A stretch of DNA of 57,560 bases. Origin: an uncultured Phycisphaerales bacterium (GTDB lineage Bacteria > Planctomycetota > Phycisphaerae > Phycisphaerales > UBA1924). The translations under genes were made by a program, and so were the position numbers. Location of the stretch: the NCBI GenBank assembly GCA_937858155.1, contig CALLYM010000074.1, positions 1 through 57,560 on the forward strand. Direction: 5' to 3'. The notes below the pieces were generated by a model, which ran no database searches, had not been told where the DNA came from, and saw only the letters and a program-made list of their open reading frames with translations. Shown piece after piece: positions 1 to 11,289 of this stretch (position 1 is its first letter; each line of letters starts with the position of its first letter).

Positions 1-36
1 TTCATTCGTGCGCCCCCCGCCCCACTACCCTCGGCC

Positions 37-1209
37 ATGACCGTCAGCCTCTGGCGACGCACCAACCGCCTCGGCACCCTCCGCTGCGACTGCCTGGTCG
101 TCGGCGCGGGTATCTGCGGCATCTCCGCCGCGCTGCACCTGCGGCGGCGGGGTCTCTCGGTCATTGTCGTCGAGCGCGACCGCCTGGGCAGCGGTGCCAG
201 CACCCGCAACGCGGGCTTCCTCATGCGCGGCTGCGCCGACAACTACGCCCTCGCGGCCCGTGAGTACGGACGGGACAGGGCCCGCGCCCTGTGGAAACTC
301 ACCGAGGACAACCTCGCCGGCCTCCGCCGAGAGGGGATCGAGTCGCTCCCGGGCGTCCGCAACGTCCCCAGCGTCTTGCTCGCGTTGCGTGAAGTTGAGC
401 ACGACGAGCTACGCGAAAGCGTTTCGATGATGACAGAAGATGGCTTCCAGGTCTCCTGGCAGGAACGGGGCGAAGACTCCGCCTGGCGCTCGGGCGTTTG
501 CCTCGGAGGCCTTGTCAACCCCGGCGATGCGTCCTGCAACTCGCGCGAAGTCATGGAGCACCTCCGCACCACGCTCCTGGAGCGTGAATCCCGCGGCGCG
601 TGCGTGCTGCACGAAGGGCAGGAAGTCTTCGATATCCGCGACGATGGCGGACGCGTCGTGACCCACACCACCGACGCGGAAGTCACCTCATCCCACGCCA
701 TCGTCTGCACGAACGCCTACGTCCCGCTGCTGCTGCCGCAGTTCGAGGGCGTCATCACCCCCCGCCGCGGCCAGATGTTCGCCCTGCGCCCGGGGACCGT
801 CCAGCTCGACGCTTCCTACTACGCCAACCGGGGCAGCGAGTACTTCCGACAGGCCGCCACCGGCGAGGTCGTCGTGGGCGGCTGCCGCACCTACCACGCC
901 GACCGCGAAGTGGGCTACGAGGACCGCACCACGCCCTGGGTGCAGCGTGACCTGGAGCGGTTCGCGTCGCTCATGTTCAGCATGAGCGAACGCGACATCC
1001 ACGCCAACATCACCGCCCGCTGGGCGGGCACTATGGGCTTTTCGCCCACGGGGCTCCCCATCATTTCGCCGGTAACGGGCACCTCGAACCGTGTCTGGTT
1101 CTGCGGTGGATTCACTGGACACGGAATGAGCATGGCGTACCGAACGAGTGAGATAGCTTCCGGCGTGATGCTTGAAGGAAGGGAGAATCCGTTTGAGGTC
1201 GCCGAATGA
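37..1209 (+). CDS. FAD-dependent amine/amino-acid oxidoreductase (DAO family)
   Basis: 390 aa. An N-terminal Rossmann dinucleotide-binding motif (GAGICG at about residues 23-28, followed by an acidic residue at the end of the second strand, VVERD) and the following GSGAST-RNAGF segment are typical of the DAO/DadA/PuuB flavoprotein family. The C-terminal stretch with GFSPTGLPIISP and FCGGFTGHGMSMAYR is the conserved FAD-capping end of that family. It probably oxidises an amine or D-amino acid or sarcosine-like substrate with FAD; the substrate cannot be told from sequence. No signal peptide, so cytoplasmic. The stop codon overlaps the next start as ATGA, suggesting translational coupling with the downstream membrane protein. 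The start at 37 fits the length of the family. Confidence 0.88.
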   Translation: MTVSLWRRTNRLGTLRCDCLVVGAGICGISAALHLRRRGLSVIVVERDRLGSGASTRNAGFLMRGCADNYALAAREYGRDRARALWKLTEDNLAGLRREGIESLPGVRNVPSVLLALREVEHDELRESVSMMTEDGFQVSWQERGEDSAWRSGVCLGGLVNPGDASCNSREVMEHLRTTLLERESRGACVLHEGQEVFDIRDDGGRVVTHTTDAEVTSSHAIVCTNAYVPLLLPQFEGVITPRRGQMFALRPGTVQLDASYYANRGSEYFRQAATGEVVVGGCRTYHADREVGYEDRTTPWVQRDLERFASLMFSMSERDIHANITARWAGTMGFSPTGLPIISPVTGTSNRVWFCGGFTGHGMSMAYRTSEIASGVMLEGRENPFEVAE

Positions 1210-2042
1210 ATCGCAATACGCCCATGCCGGCTGCGCAATGGACTCGTTCGCTTGTCATCAAAGACGCCGCGCGAATGCTGCTCGTTGCGCTTTTGTGGGC
1301 GGGTTGCGTCGCATGGGCGCGCTCGGCTTGTCCGTACACGATCGCAGACTTGCTCGGCAAGCAGAGCGGATGGGCAGAGGCAAAGAGCGGTACTTCGGCT
1401 GGGTCCGTCATCGTGTATCAGAAAAGCAATGAATACTCCTATCAGCCCTGCGACGGTTGCAAAATTGCCGGTAGGGTTGAGTGGACCAAGCAGTATGTCG
1501 GTTTTCGGTGCGGGCGCCCAACAGACTTCAACGTAACCACTGGCGCCGTGACCGAGTACGACAAGTTCGAGTGTGATTCCATCACCCTGTCTCGCACGGT
1601 TCGGTGCAACAATGCGACGACAACGAAGGCTGTCGAAGACTTCATTGCCAGGGAGGGAACGCTGCTGAGGTTTGTGCACACCACCGAAGATCTGCTGGAT
1701 ATTCCGGCACGTCTCTCGGGCGAACGGAGCATGTCGGACGGTTTTCGCTTCTTCGGACCGTCGGCGACGGTCGAGTGGACGAACGCCACATGGTGGCGAG
1801 CGGTGCGTGCAAGTTTTCCGCGTTGTGCGACCATTAGCGTCGCAGTACTTTGCTCTGCGACGCTCTTCACGGGGTATCCGCGATCGCTCCGTGCCTCGCT
1901 CCGTCTCCGCCGTAACCTGTGCCCGCGCTGCGCCTATCCCGCCAACCCGGGCCTGTGCCCAGAGTGCGGCCTCTCAGGCGCGTTCCCTGCCGGCGTCAAG
2001 TCGGAGACGGGGCAGCAAGCACCACGCGAACCCACTCGGTAG
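1206..2042 (+). CDS. Membrane protein with C-terminal zinc ribbon, unknown function
   Basis: 278 aa. Begins on the ATGA overlap with the oxidoreductase. A hydrophobic N-terminal segment (about residues 24-42) looks like a signal anchor or signal peptide, and a second hydrophobic segment lies around residues 205-222. The C-terminus carries a four-cysteine zinc-ribbon-like knuckle, CPRC...CPEC, separated by about 10 residues. Small membrane proteins with this CPxC...CPEC tail are common in planctomycetes, but I do not recognise a function. The large extracytoplasmic middle region contains several cysteines, including a CDGC. Coding is supported by frame overlap and absence of a better frame; function is open. 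Confidence 0.7.
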   Translation: MNRNTPMPAAQWTRSLVIKDAARMLLVALLWAGCVAWARSACPYTIADLLGKQSGWAEAKSGTSAGSVIVYQKSNEYSYQPCDGCKIAGRVEWTKQYVGFRCGRPTDFNVTTGAVTEYDKFECDSITLSRTVRCNNATTTKAVEDFIAREGTLLRFVHTTEDLLDIPARLSGERSMSDGFRFFGPSATVEWTNATWWRAVRASFPRCATISVAVLCSATLFTGYPRSLRASLRLRRNLCPRCAYPANPGLCPECGLSGAFPAGVKSETGQQAPREPTR

Positions 2043-2104
2043 TAACGCCGTGCTGGACGATCCCGAGGATTCTCGAAACATCACGCCCCGTGGTGCGCGG
2101 CCGC

Positions 2105-2668
2105 TCAGTGCGGCCAGCGCCACGCGAACGTCCCCGCCGTGAGCGACGCGTAGATCAGCGCATCGATCACCCGCCCGGGTACCTGAGACCAGGGCTGGCC
2201 CATCCAGATCGACATGGTCAGCGCGTTCCCTGCGTGCGCCATGAACGCGATGAGCCCGCACACCTTGAACACCTGCATGTACGACGCGGTGTGCGGCAGG
2301 CCTGCGCTCCCGGCGATATACGCCACGCCAAAGCCGATGAGCAGCAGGTTCACGATCCACATCCCCATGCTCCTGCCGATGTTGGGCATGCCCGGCATCA
2401 CCGTCAGCATCGCGTACGGACCCGCCTTCATCTTCTCGATGTTCGCCGGGTTCTTCCGGTCCGCCCCGTGCCCGCACCACGGCACGTAGTACACCCCCGG
2501 CGCGAACGCCATGGAACGCACGAAGTCCAGGATCGGCTTCTCCTTGTCGCCCGGGTTCTTGTAGTCGTGCTTGTGCAGGGGCAGGACCATCCAGATGAGC
2601 GCGCTGGCGATGTGGCACAGCACCGCGGAAATCACGATTGGCATCCAATACATGGTCAGGGTCTGCAT
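2105..2668 (-). CDS. Small multi-pass membrane protein, unknown function
   Basis: About 187 aa from the ATG at 2668, which places the first transmembrane helix (MYWMPIVISAVLCHIASALI) at the N-terminus; an upstream in-frame ATG at 2710 would add 14 polar residues. Three further hydrophobic segments follow (MWIVNLLLIGFGVAYIAG, VFKVCGLIAFMAHAGNAL, and near the end). Between helices 1 and 2 there is a conserved-looking soluble loop with KHDYKNPGDKEK and PWCGHG. It lies downstream of uvrA in the same orientation with a gap of about 110 bases, so it may be the last gene of that run. I do not recognise the family. Confidence 0.65.
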   Translation of the reverse strand: MQTLTMYWMPIVISAVLCHIASALIWMVLPLHKHDYKNPGDKEKPILDFVRSMAFAPGVYYVPWCGHGADRKNPANIEKMKAGPYAMLTVMPGMPNIGRSMGMWIVNLLLIGFGVAYIAGSAGLPHTASYMQVFKVCGLIAFMAHAGNALTMSIWMGQPWSQVPGRVIDALIYASLTAGTFAWRWPH

Positions 2669-2777
2669 TCGCGGCTCCCGTGTCGCCCCACTTCCCGTCG
2701 CGACCCCCATAGCAGAACAGAAACCGGACGAGTTGTCAAGTTCCGCCTACGCAGGGGATGCTTGATCGTCGACGACG

Positions 2778-6125
<3,348 letters not shown>

Positions 6126-6189
6126 GGGTTGGTCTCTCCTCGGGGCGATGGAGAAGCGTAGGGGGTTTGTTCGGGCGAAATCTGCTGCC

Positions 6190-6642
6190 TCACGACGGCA
6201 ATTTCGACCCGTTTACGGTGTCACCCTGGTCACGGGCCTCATCGCGAATGCTTGGGCAGAATCGAGCGATTGCCCTCAGAAATTCTTCCGTTTGATGTTT
6301 ACCCCGCTCGAACTCCTTCACGAATTCGGGCGTCAAGAGCCTCCGTTCATCACGGAATCCCACCCAGTTCGGAAAGTACCGAAGTGCGTGCTCCCACCAC
6401 GCAGCATATTCCGAAGTCATAGACATCGTCAGCATGCTGCGATGATTCCACAGGTACCGGACGGGGTAGAACTCAGCAGAGTTGTTGACCGCTTCGCTGG
6501 GCAATTCGTCTGGCCAAACCACCGCACCAGATAGAAAGTGGTACTTGGGCATCGCGGCAGGGTCCAGCAAACTCGTGCGGTTCATCGCTTCCGCAATGCG
6601 TCGCAAGTGTTCTGGCACAGGAGTGTACTTCTCGCTGTTCAT
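6190..6642 (-). CDS. Conserved-looking hypothetical protein
   Basis: 150 aa, starting 6 bases after the purL stop and ending about 64 bases before the uvrA start, so probably cotranscribed with both. The sequence is rich in Trp, Tyr, Phe, Arg and Glu ([20 protein letters not shown]), with no signal peptide, membrane helix or cysteine motif. It could be a small all-alpha protein. I do not recognise it. Position and high GC at third codon positions support coding; the opposite frame is poorer. Confidence 0.6.
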   Translation of the reverse strand: MNSEKYTPVPEHLRRIAEAMNRTSLLDPAAMPKYHFLSGAVVWPDELPSEAVNNSAEFYPVRYLWNHRSMLTMSMTSEYAAWWEHALRYFPNWVGFRDERRLLTPEFVKEFERGKHQTEEFLRAIARFCPSIRDEARDQGDTVNGSKLPS

Positions 6643-6648
6643 GAGAGG

Positions 6649-9600
6649 TTACCAATCCAAAGTTCCGCGCCACACCTTCGTGAGAGTGTCGACAGGCTCG
6701 TTCACGCTGCCTGCATTCCACGTCATCGCGCCGGAAGCGTCGAGCACGGCGAAACGGGTTACTGGGATGCCCGACGCGCTCAGGCTCCGCAGCGCATCCG
6801 CTTCGTTTGCTGGCGAAACCTCCAGCAGGTATCGCGAGGGGGATTCGGCGAAGGCGAGTACGTCGGGCTGGTTTCCTGAGCTTGCGCTCAGGGCTCCCCA
6901 GAGCGACGCACCGATGGGCGAGCGCGTGTCGTGCCCGGCGATGAGCATCTCGGCCAGCGCCACCAGCGCGCCGCCCTCGGAGCAGTCGTGGGCGCTGGCG
7001 ATGACGCCGCGGGCGATGAGCGAGGCGACCGCACGGGCGGTGGCTGGGCCCTTGACAAGATCGACGGTGGGAATCCGGGTACCCCGGCACTCCGTGCCGG
7101 GTTCGGCGCACAAACCCTGATACAACGCACCACCAAGCGTCGCCTGCGTCTCCCCCACGAGCAAGATAACGTTGCCGGGCTTCTTGGCGTCCATCGTCAC
7201 GCACTTCTTCACGTCGGGCACGATCCCCAGCCCCGTGATGAGCAGCGTGTACGGCACCTCGATCAACTTCTGTTCGCCCGTCTTCGGATCAACATACCGC
7301 AACTGATTGCTGAGCGAGTCCTTCCCGCTCACGAACGGCGTGCGGTACGCCTTCGCGCCGTCGTAGCACCCTTCACACGCGCGCACCAGCGCGCCCATGT
7401 TGCGTTGGTTGTCACAACTTGGCCAGCAGAAGTTATCGAGAATCGCGATCCGCGACGGGTCCGCGCCCACGCACACCAGGTTCCGCACGCACTCGTCGAT
7501 CGCGGCCAGCGCCATCTGGTACGGGTCTCCCCCCACGCGGCGGTCGCCCACCGCCGTCTGCAAACCCTGTGAAACAGCAAACCCGCGCCCGCTCCCGGCG
7601 ATCGGCTCCACCACGCTCGCGTCGCTGGGGCCGATGGACCGCGGTCCAATCAGCGGCTTCACAACGGTGTTCCCCTGCACCTCGTGGTCGTACTGGCGGA
7701 TGATCCAGTGCTTGCTCGCGACCGTGGGGTGGGCAAGGAGAGCGAGCAGGGCAGGGCCGACGGCGGTGGTGCGGGATTCGGCATTCGTGATTCGGTACTC
7801 GTCAGCCGATGCTCCCTCGTCCCCGCTCCACACCGCGTCCCGTGTCGGCATCGGAACACCTTCGTGCAAAAACTCGCACGACAGCCGCCCCACTTCCTCG
7901 CCGTGCCACTTCAGCACGATCTCCCGCGATGGCGTGCCGAACTCACCCAGGTCCGCGAGTTCCACGCCCTCCTCGTCGCAGATCCGTTGCAGAGCCTGCA
8001 CATTCTCCGCCGGCACCGCCAGCACGATCCGCTCCTGCGCCTCGCTGATCCACACTTCGGTATAAGAAAGCCCGGCGTACTTGAGCGGCGCCTTGTCCAG
8101 GTTCACCACAGCGCCCAGGCTCGACGCCATCTCGCCGATCGCCGAAGAAAACCCGCCCGCGCCACAGTCGGTGAGGCCGGAGTACAGAGGACCGGCATTC
8201 GGCATCCGTGATTCGGCATTCGATGAAGCGGCTGTCGGCTGTTCCGAATGCCGAATGCCGAACCCCGAATGCCGACCCTCTCCATCCCTCGCCCTCAGCA
8301 CCGCATCCAGCAACCTCTTCTCCTCGATCGCGTTCCCGATCTGCACCGCGTGCGCGAATTCCGTACTCGCTGTGTGCTGCAGCTCTGCGCTGCTGAACGT
8401 CGCCCCGTGGATGCCGTCCCGGCCCGTCCGCCCACCCAGCGCGATGATCCGGTCCCCCGCCCGCGCCTGCCCCTTCACGAGCGACCGCGGGATGAGCCCG
8501 ATGCACCCGCAGAACACCAGCGGGTTGCCCACGTACCGGTCATCAAAGTGCACCCCGCCCGACACCGTCGGGATGCCCATCCGATTCCCATAGTCCCGAA
8601 CCCCCGCCACCACCTCCCGCAACACCCTCCCCGGCGGCAGCGTACCGGGAGGAAGCGTGTTCACCGCGGAGCACGCGGGGAGCGCGGAGGTGGAACAGGG
8701 TGAAGAGCCTGCGCTCTGCGGGTTTCCCTGGTTCTTTACCGCACTCCCCTCCGCGCTTTCCGCGTGCTCCGCGGTGAACCTCCGGTGGTCCGCTACGCAG
8801 AACACATCCGTGCTCGCGATTGGTTTCGCGCCGAGCCCCGTCGCAATCACATCCCGGATGCACCCGCCGATGCCCGTTGCCGCGCCGCCGTAGGGCTCGA
8901 TAGCGCTAGGCCGGTTGTGCGTCTCGACCTTGATGTTGAGGCCCCACTCCCCGTCCAAGGCCACCACGCCCGAGTTGTCCTTGAAGACCGAGAGCGTCCA
9001 GTCGATCCCCTCCGCGATCAACTCATGCGTTGCCGCCGCGACCGTGGACTTGAGCAAGTTGTCAATACTCACCGAACCGTCGGCGTTGACCGTGTGCCCC
9101 GGACGCCGCGCGGCGAAGAGCGCCGGTGCTCCCCCGCCCCCTCGCTCCGTGTACCTCACCCTCGCCTTCAGCGTCTTGTGCACGCAGTGCTCGCTCCATG
9201 TCTGCGCGATCGTCTCGAGTTCCACATCGCTGGGGTCGCGCCCCAGCCGTTCGTACTCCGCCTGCACCGCCTTCATCTCCGCGAGGGACAGGAACAGGTG
9301 CGCCTCGCGTGACAACCTGGTCAACTGCTCTTCCGAAAGCCCGCGCAGCACAACCGTCCGCTTCACCAGCCGGTACTCGTGCCCCTTGGGCAGCCCGTCC
9401 GGGGGCGGAAACCACGACCCCACGGTGATGTCCTGGATCACAGGGTTCGCCAAGGACGCCGCCGCAAACGCCCGCGCCTGCTCGCTGGTCACCCCGTGCA
9501 GGTCAAACCGGCTGCACGTCGCCACGTCCACACGCACGCCCACGAGATCAAAGATCGCACCCCGCACCGATTGTGCCGCCGGGTCCATCACCCCCGCCTG

Positions 9601-9954
9601 CGGGTGGACTTCCACCGACACCGCGCCCCGCGCCGCGGCCGCCGAGGCATCCGCCGGGCCCGCATGCACCGCCCACACTTCCGTCACCGGGTCCGCCAGC
9701 AGCCCGGCCGCGATCCGCCGCACCGCTCCATCATTCAACGCGCCTTCGATCAGATACACCCGGGCGGACTCTGCCTTCGTCACCGGATACCCCAGCCCCT
9801 TCGCCCGGCCCACCGCCGACGCCGCCCGCGGGTCCAGCAGGCCCGCGCGCGTCCGTACCTCCACTCTCACCACGCGCACACCCGTCGCCGCGACTTCAAC
9901 AGGCCTCGTGCCGACGCCGGAGGACGGATGGGGTGTAGAGGGCGGTACGGGCAT
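6649..9954 (-). CDS. purL: Phosphoribosylformylglycinamidine synthase, PurS-PurS-PurL fusion
   Basis: 1101 aa. Catalyses the ATP- and glutamine-dependent conversion of FGAR to FGAM, step four of purine synthesis; the glutaminase PurQ is not fused and must be encoded elsewhere. The first ~200 residues look like two consecutive PurS-like units (each with VRVEV-R-x-GLLDP / VSVEVHPQAGVMDP and a later NPVIQDITVG or DPVTEVWAVH strand). The PurL core follows, with ETIAQTWSEHCVHKT, ETHNRPSAIEPYGGAATGIGGCIRD, GRTGRDGIHGATFSSAEL, and LTDCGAGGFSSAIGEMA, all typical of the AIR-synthase-like fold. Three simple-repeat inserts interrupt the core (residues about 393-433, 561-588, 719-728), accounting for most of its excess length. 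It follows the cysteine desulfurase gene after 18 bases. Confidence 0.95.
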   Translation of the reverse strand: MPVPPSTPHPSSGVGTRPVEVAATGVRVVRVEVRTRAGLLDPRAASAVGRAKGLGYPVTKAESARVYLIEGALNDGAVRRIAAGLLADPVTEVWAVHAGPADASAAAARGAVSVEVHPQAGVMDPAAQSVRGAIFDLVGVRVDVATCSRFDLHGVTSEQARAFAAASLANPVIQDITVGSWFPPPDGLPKGHEYRLVKRTVVLRGLSEEQLTRLSREAHLFLSLAEMKAVQAEYERLGRDPSDVELETIAQTWSEHCVHKTLKARVRYTERGGGGAPALFAARRPGHTVNADGSVSIDNLLKSTVAAATHELIAEGIDWTLSVFKDNSGVVALDGEWGLNIKVETHNRPSAIEPYGGAATGIGGCIRDVIATGLGAKPIASTDVFCVADHRRFTAEHAESAEGSAVKNQGNPQSAGSSPCSTSALPACSAVNTLPPGTLPPGRVLREVVAGVRDYGNRMGIPTVSGGVHFDDRYVGNPLVFCGCIGLIPRSLVKGQARAGDRIIALGGRTGRDGIHGATFSSAELQHTASTEFAHAVQIGNAIEEKRLLDAVLRARDGEGRHSGFGIRHSEQPTAASSNAESRMPNAGPLYSGLTDCGAGGFSSAIGEMASSLGAVVNLDKAPLKYAGLSYTEVWISEAQERIVLAVPAENVQALQRICDEEGVELADLGEFGTPSREIVLKWHGEEVGRLSCEFLHEGVPMPTRDAVWSGDEGASADEYRITNAESRTTAVGPALLALLAHPTVASKHWIIRQYDHEVQGNTVVKPLIGPRSIGPSDASVVEPIAGSGRGFAVSQGLQTAVGDRRVGGDPYQMALAAIDECVRNLVCVGADPSRIAILDNFCWPSCDNQRNMGALVRACEGCYDGAKAYRTPFVSGKDSLSNQLRYVDPKTGEQKLIEVPYTLLITGLGIVPDVKKCVTMDAKKPGNVILLVGETQATLGGALYQGLCAEPGTECRGTRIPTVDLVKGPATARAVASLIARGVIASAHDCSEGGALVALAEMLIAGHDTRSPIGASLWGALSASSGNQPDVLAFAESPSRYLLEVSPANEADALRSLSASGIPVTRFAVLDASGAMTWNAGSVNEPVDTLTKVWRGTLDW
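7773..7801. repeat. Short ATTCGGCATTCG-type repeat insert in purL
   Basis: A 29-base stretch made of ATTCGGCATTCGTGATTCGG words, the same vocabulary as the larger insert at 8193-8275. In the purL frame it reads EYRITNAES, a linker-like peptide between two ordinary PurL segments (residues about 719-728, between the DAVWSGDEG and LLALLAHPTVASK parts). Confidence 0.6.
8193..8275. repeat. Inverted-repeat insert in purL (GGCATTCGG family)
   Basis: Left arm 8193-8222 and right arm 8243-8275 are imperfect inverted copies built from CGGCATTCGG / CCGAATGCCG words around a 20-base centre. In the purL reading frame the segment gives HSGFGIRHSEQPTAASSNAE and a following RMPNA, inserted between ARDGEGR and GPLYSGLTDCGAGG. 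The coding frame stays open through the insert. Confidence 0.75.
8659..8779. repeat. Long inverted-repeat insert in purL (CCGCGGAGCACGCGG family)
   Basis: Two 32-base arms (8659-8690 and 8748-8779) are inverted copies of each other with only two mismatches, around a 57-base unrelated centre. In the purL frame the arms read RFTAEHAESAEGS on one side and ALPACSAVN on the other. The insert lies between DVFCVAD and REVVAGVRDYGNRMG, which are close together in ordinary PurL. The same arm sequence recurs as a single copy inside rnpA (14801-14850). Confidence 0.85.
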
Positions 9955-9972
9955 GGCCCATCGTATTGCCGA

Positions 9973-11163
9973 TCACCCGCCCGGCATCGACCTGCGCAGC
10001 GTCCGGACGCACTCAACGACGACCGCCGCCGCACCGTCCACCTCCGCGCGCGTCGTGAACCGAGACAGGCTGAAACGCACGCTCCCATGGGCCTCCGCCT
10101 CAGGCACGCCCATCGCGAGCAGAACCGGCGAAGGCTCGAGCGACCCACTGCTGCACGCCGCGCCCGCCGAAGCACACACGCCCCGCTCCGAGAGCAGCAG
10201 CAGCAGCGCCTCCGCCTCCAAACGCGGGAACGCGATGTTCGTGGTGTTCCACAACCGAAGTGTCCGCTCCCGCGGCCCGTTCACCCGGGCATCGGGAACA
10301 CCTTCCAAAACCATGCGCTCAAACTCATCGCGCAGCGACGCCACGCCTTCACGCCAAGACGCATCCGCGAGCCACTCCATCGCCTCCCGCGCCGCCACGC
10401 CCGCCCCCAGTATCCCCGGCACGTTCTCCGTCCCGCCCCGCCGCCCAAGCTCCTGCGAACCGTGCAGCACCGGACGCATCCGCAGCCCCGCGCGCGTCCA
10501 CAGCACCCCGACACCCTTCACCCCATGAAACTTGTGCGGCGAGAACGCCAGCGCGTCGCACTCCAGCCCCGCCGCCGGCATCTTCCCCACCCACTGCACA
10601 CCATCCACCACCAGCGGTACACCAGCAGCCCTGCAGGCCGCGCTCACGGCCGCCACCGGCTGCACCGCCCCTGTCTCGTTGTTCGCCCACTGCACGCACA
10701 CCAGCGCCGCTTCGCCCGTGATCTGCTCGCCCAGCCGCGCCGCATCAATCAGCCCCCGCCGCTCCGGACCTCGCTCCAACTCCAGCCACCGCACCCGCGC
10801 CTCGCCACGCTTCTCCAACGACTCCACCAGGTCCCGCACCGCCGCGTGTTCCACCTTCGACGTCACGATCAACGGCGGCCGTCCATCCACCCCGCCCCCA
10901 CGTCCCGCCGCACCCAGAATGCCCGTGATCGCAAGATCAATCGCCTCCGTTCCCCCACTCGTGAACGTCAGTTCCCGCGCCTTGACACCCACCAGCGCCG
11001 CCAGGTCCCGCCGCGCAAGCTCCACCTGCTGCCTCGCCGCCTGCCCCGCCCGGTGCACGCTGCTGGGGTTGTGCCAGAACTCCTCCACGCCCCACCGCAC
11101 CGCCTCCACCACCCCGGGCGAAGGCTGCGTTGTCGCGTTGTTGTCGAGGTAGATGTTGGCCAA
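9973..11163 (-). CDS. Cysteine desulfurase, NifS/IscS family
   Basis: 396 aa, PLP-dependent class V aminotransferase fold. It releases sulfur from cysteine as a persulfide for Fe-S cluster or tRNA thiolation. The N-terminal YLDNNATTQPSPGVVEA, the cofactor-binding FTSGGTEAIDLAI, the HAAVRDLVE histidine region, the PLP-lysine motif SPHKFHG (Lys211) and the persulfide cysteine in AGAACSSGS (Cys337) are all present. A long insert-free active-site loop suggests the NifS/IscS rather than SufS group. First gene of the minus-strand run ending in uvrA; purL follows after 18 bases. No IscU or regulator is adjacent, so general sulfur supply is the safest call. Confidence 0.93.
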   Translation of the reverse strand: MANIYLDNNATTQPSPGVVEAVRWGVEEFWHNPSSVHRAGQAARQQVELARRDLAALVGVKARELTFTSGGTEAIDLAITGILGAAGRGGGVDGRPPLIVTSKVEHAAVRDLVESLEKRGEARVRWLELERGPERRGLIDAARLGEQITGEAALVCVQWANNETGAVQPVAAVSAACRAAGVPLVVDGVQWVGKMPAAGLECDALAFSPHKFHGVKGVGVLWTRAGLRMRPVLHGSQELGRRGGTENVPGILGAGVAAREAMEWLADASWREGVASLRDEFERMVLEGVPDARVNGPRERTLRLWNTTNIAFPRLEAEALLLLLSERGVCASAGAACSSGSLEPSPVLLAMGVPEAEAHGSVRFSLSRFTTRAEVDGAAAVVVECVRTLRRSMPGG

Positions 11164-11289
11164 CTCGGTATGTTATCGAACTTCACGCCGCTCGTTGAGG
11201 CGAAGTGGAATTGTCAATTGCCTCGCCGGCACCCTGCAACCACGAGTGAGCCGGGCGGTACATGTGGATATCCCCCCGGGGACGGAGAT

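Noticed and set aside
9379..11289. N-terminal half of a 1408-aa open frame ending at 13605
   Set aside because: Antisense to purL and the cysteine desulfurase gene; the signal peptide at 11290 marks the true start.
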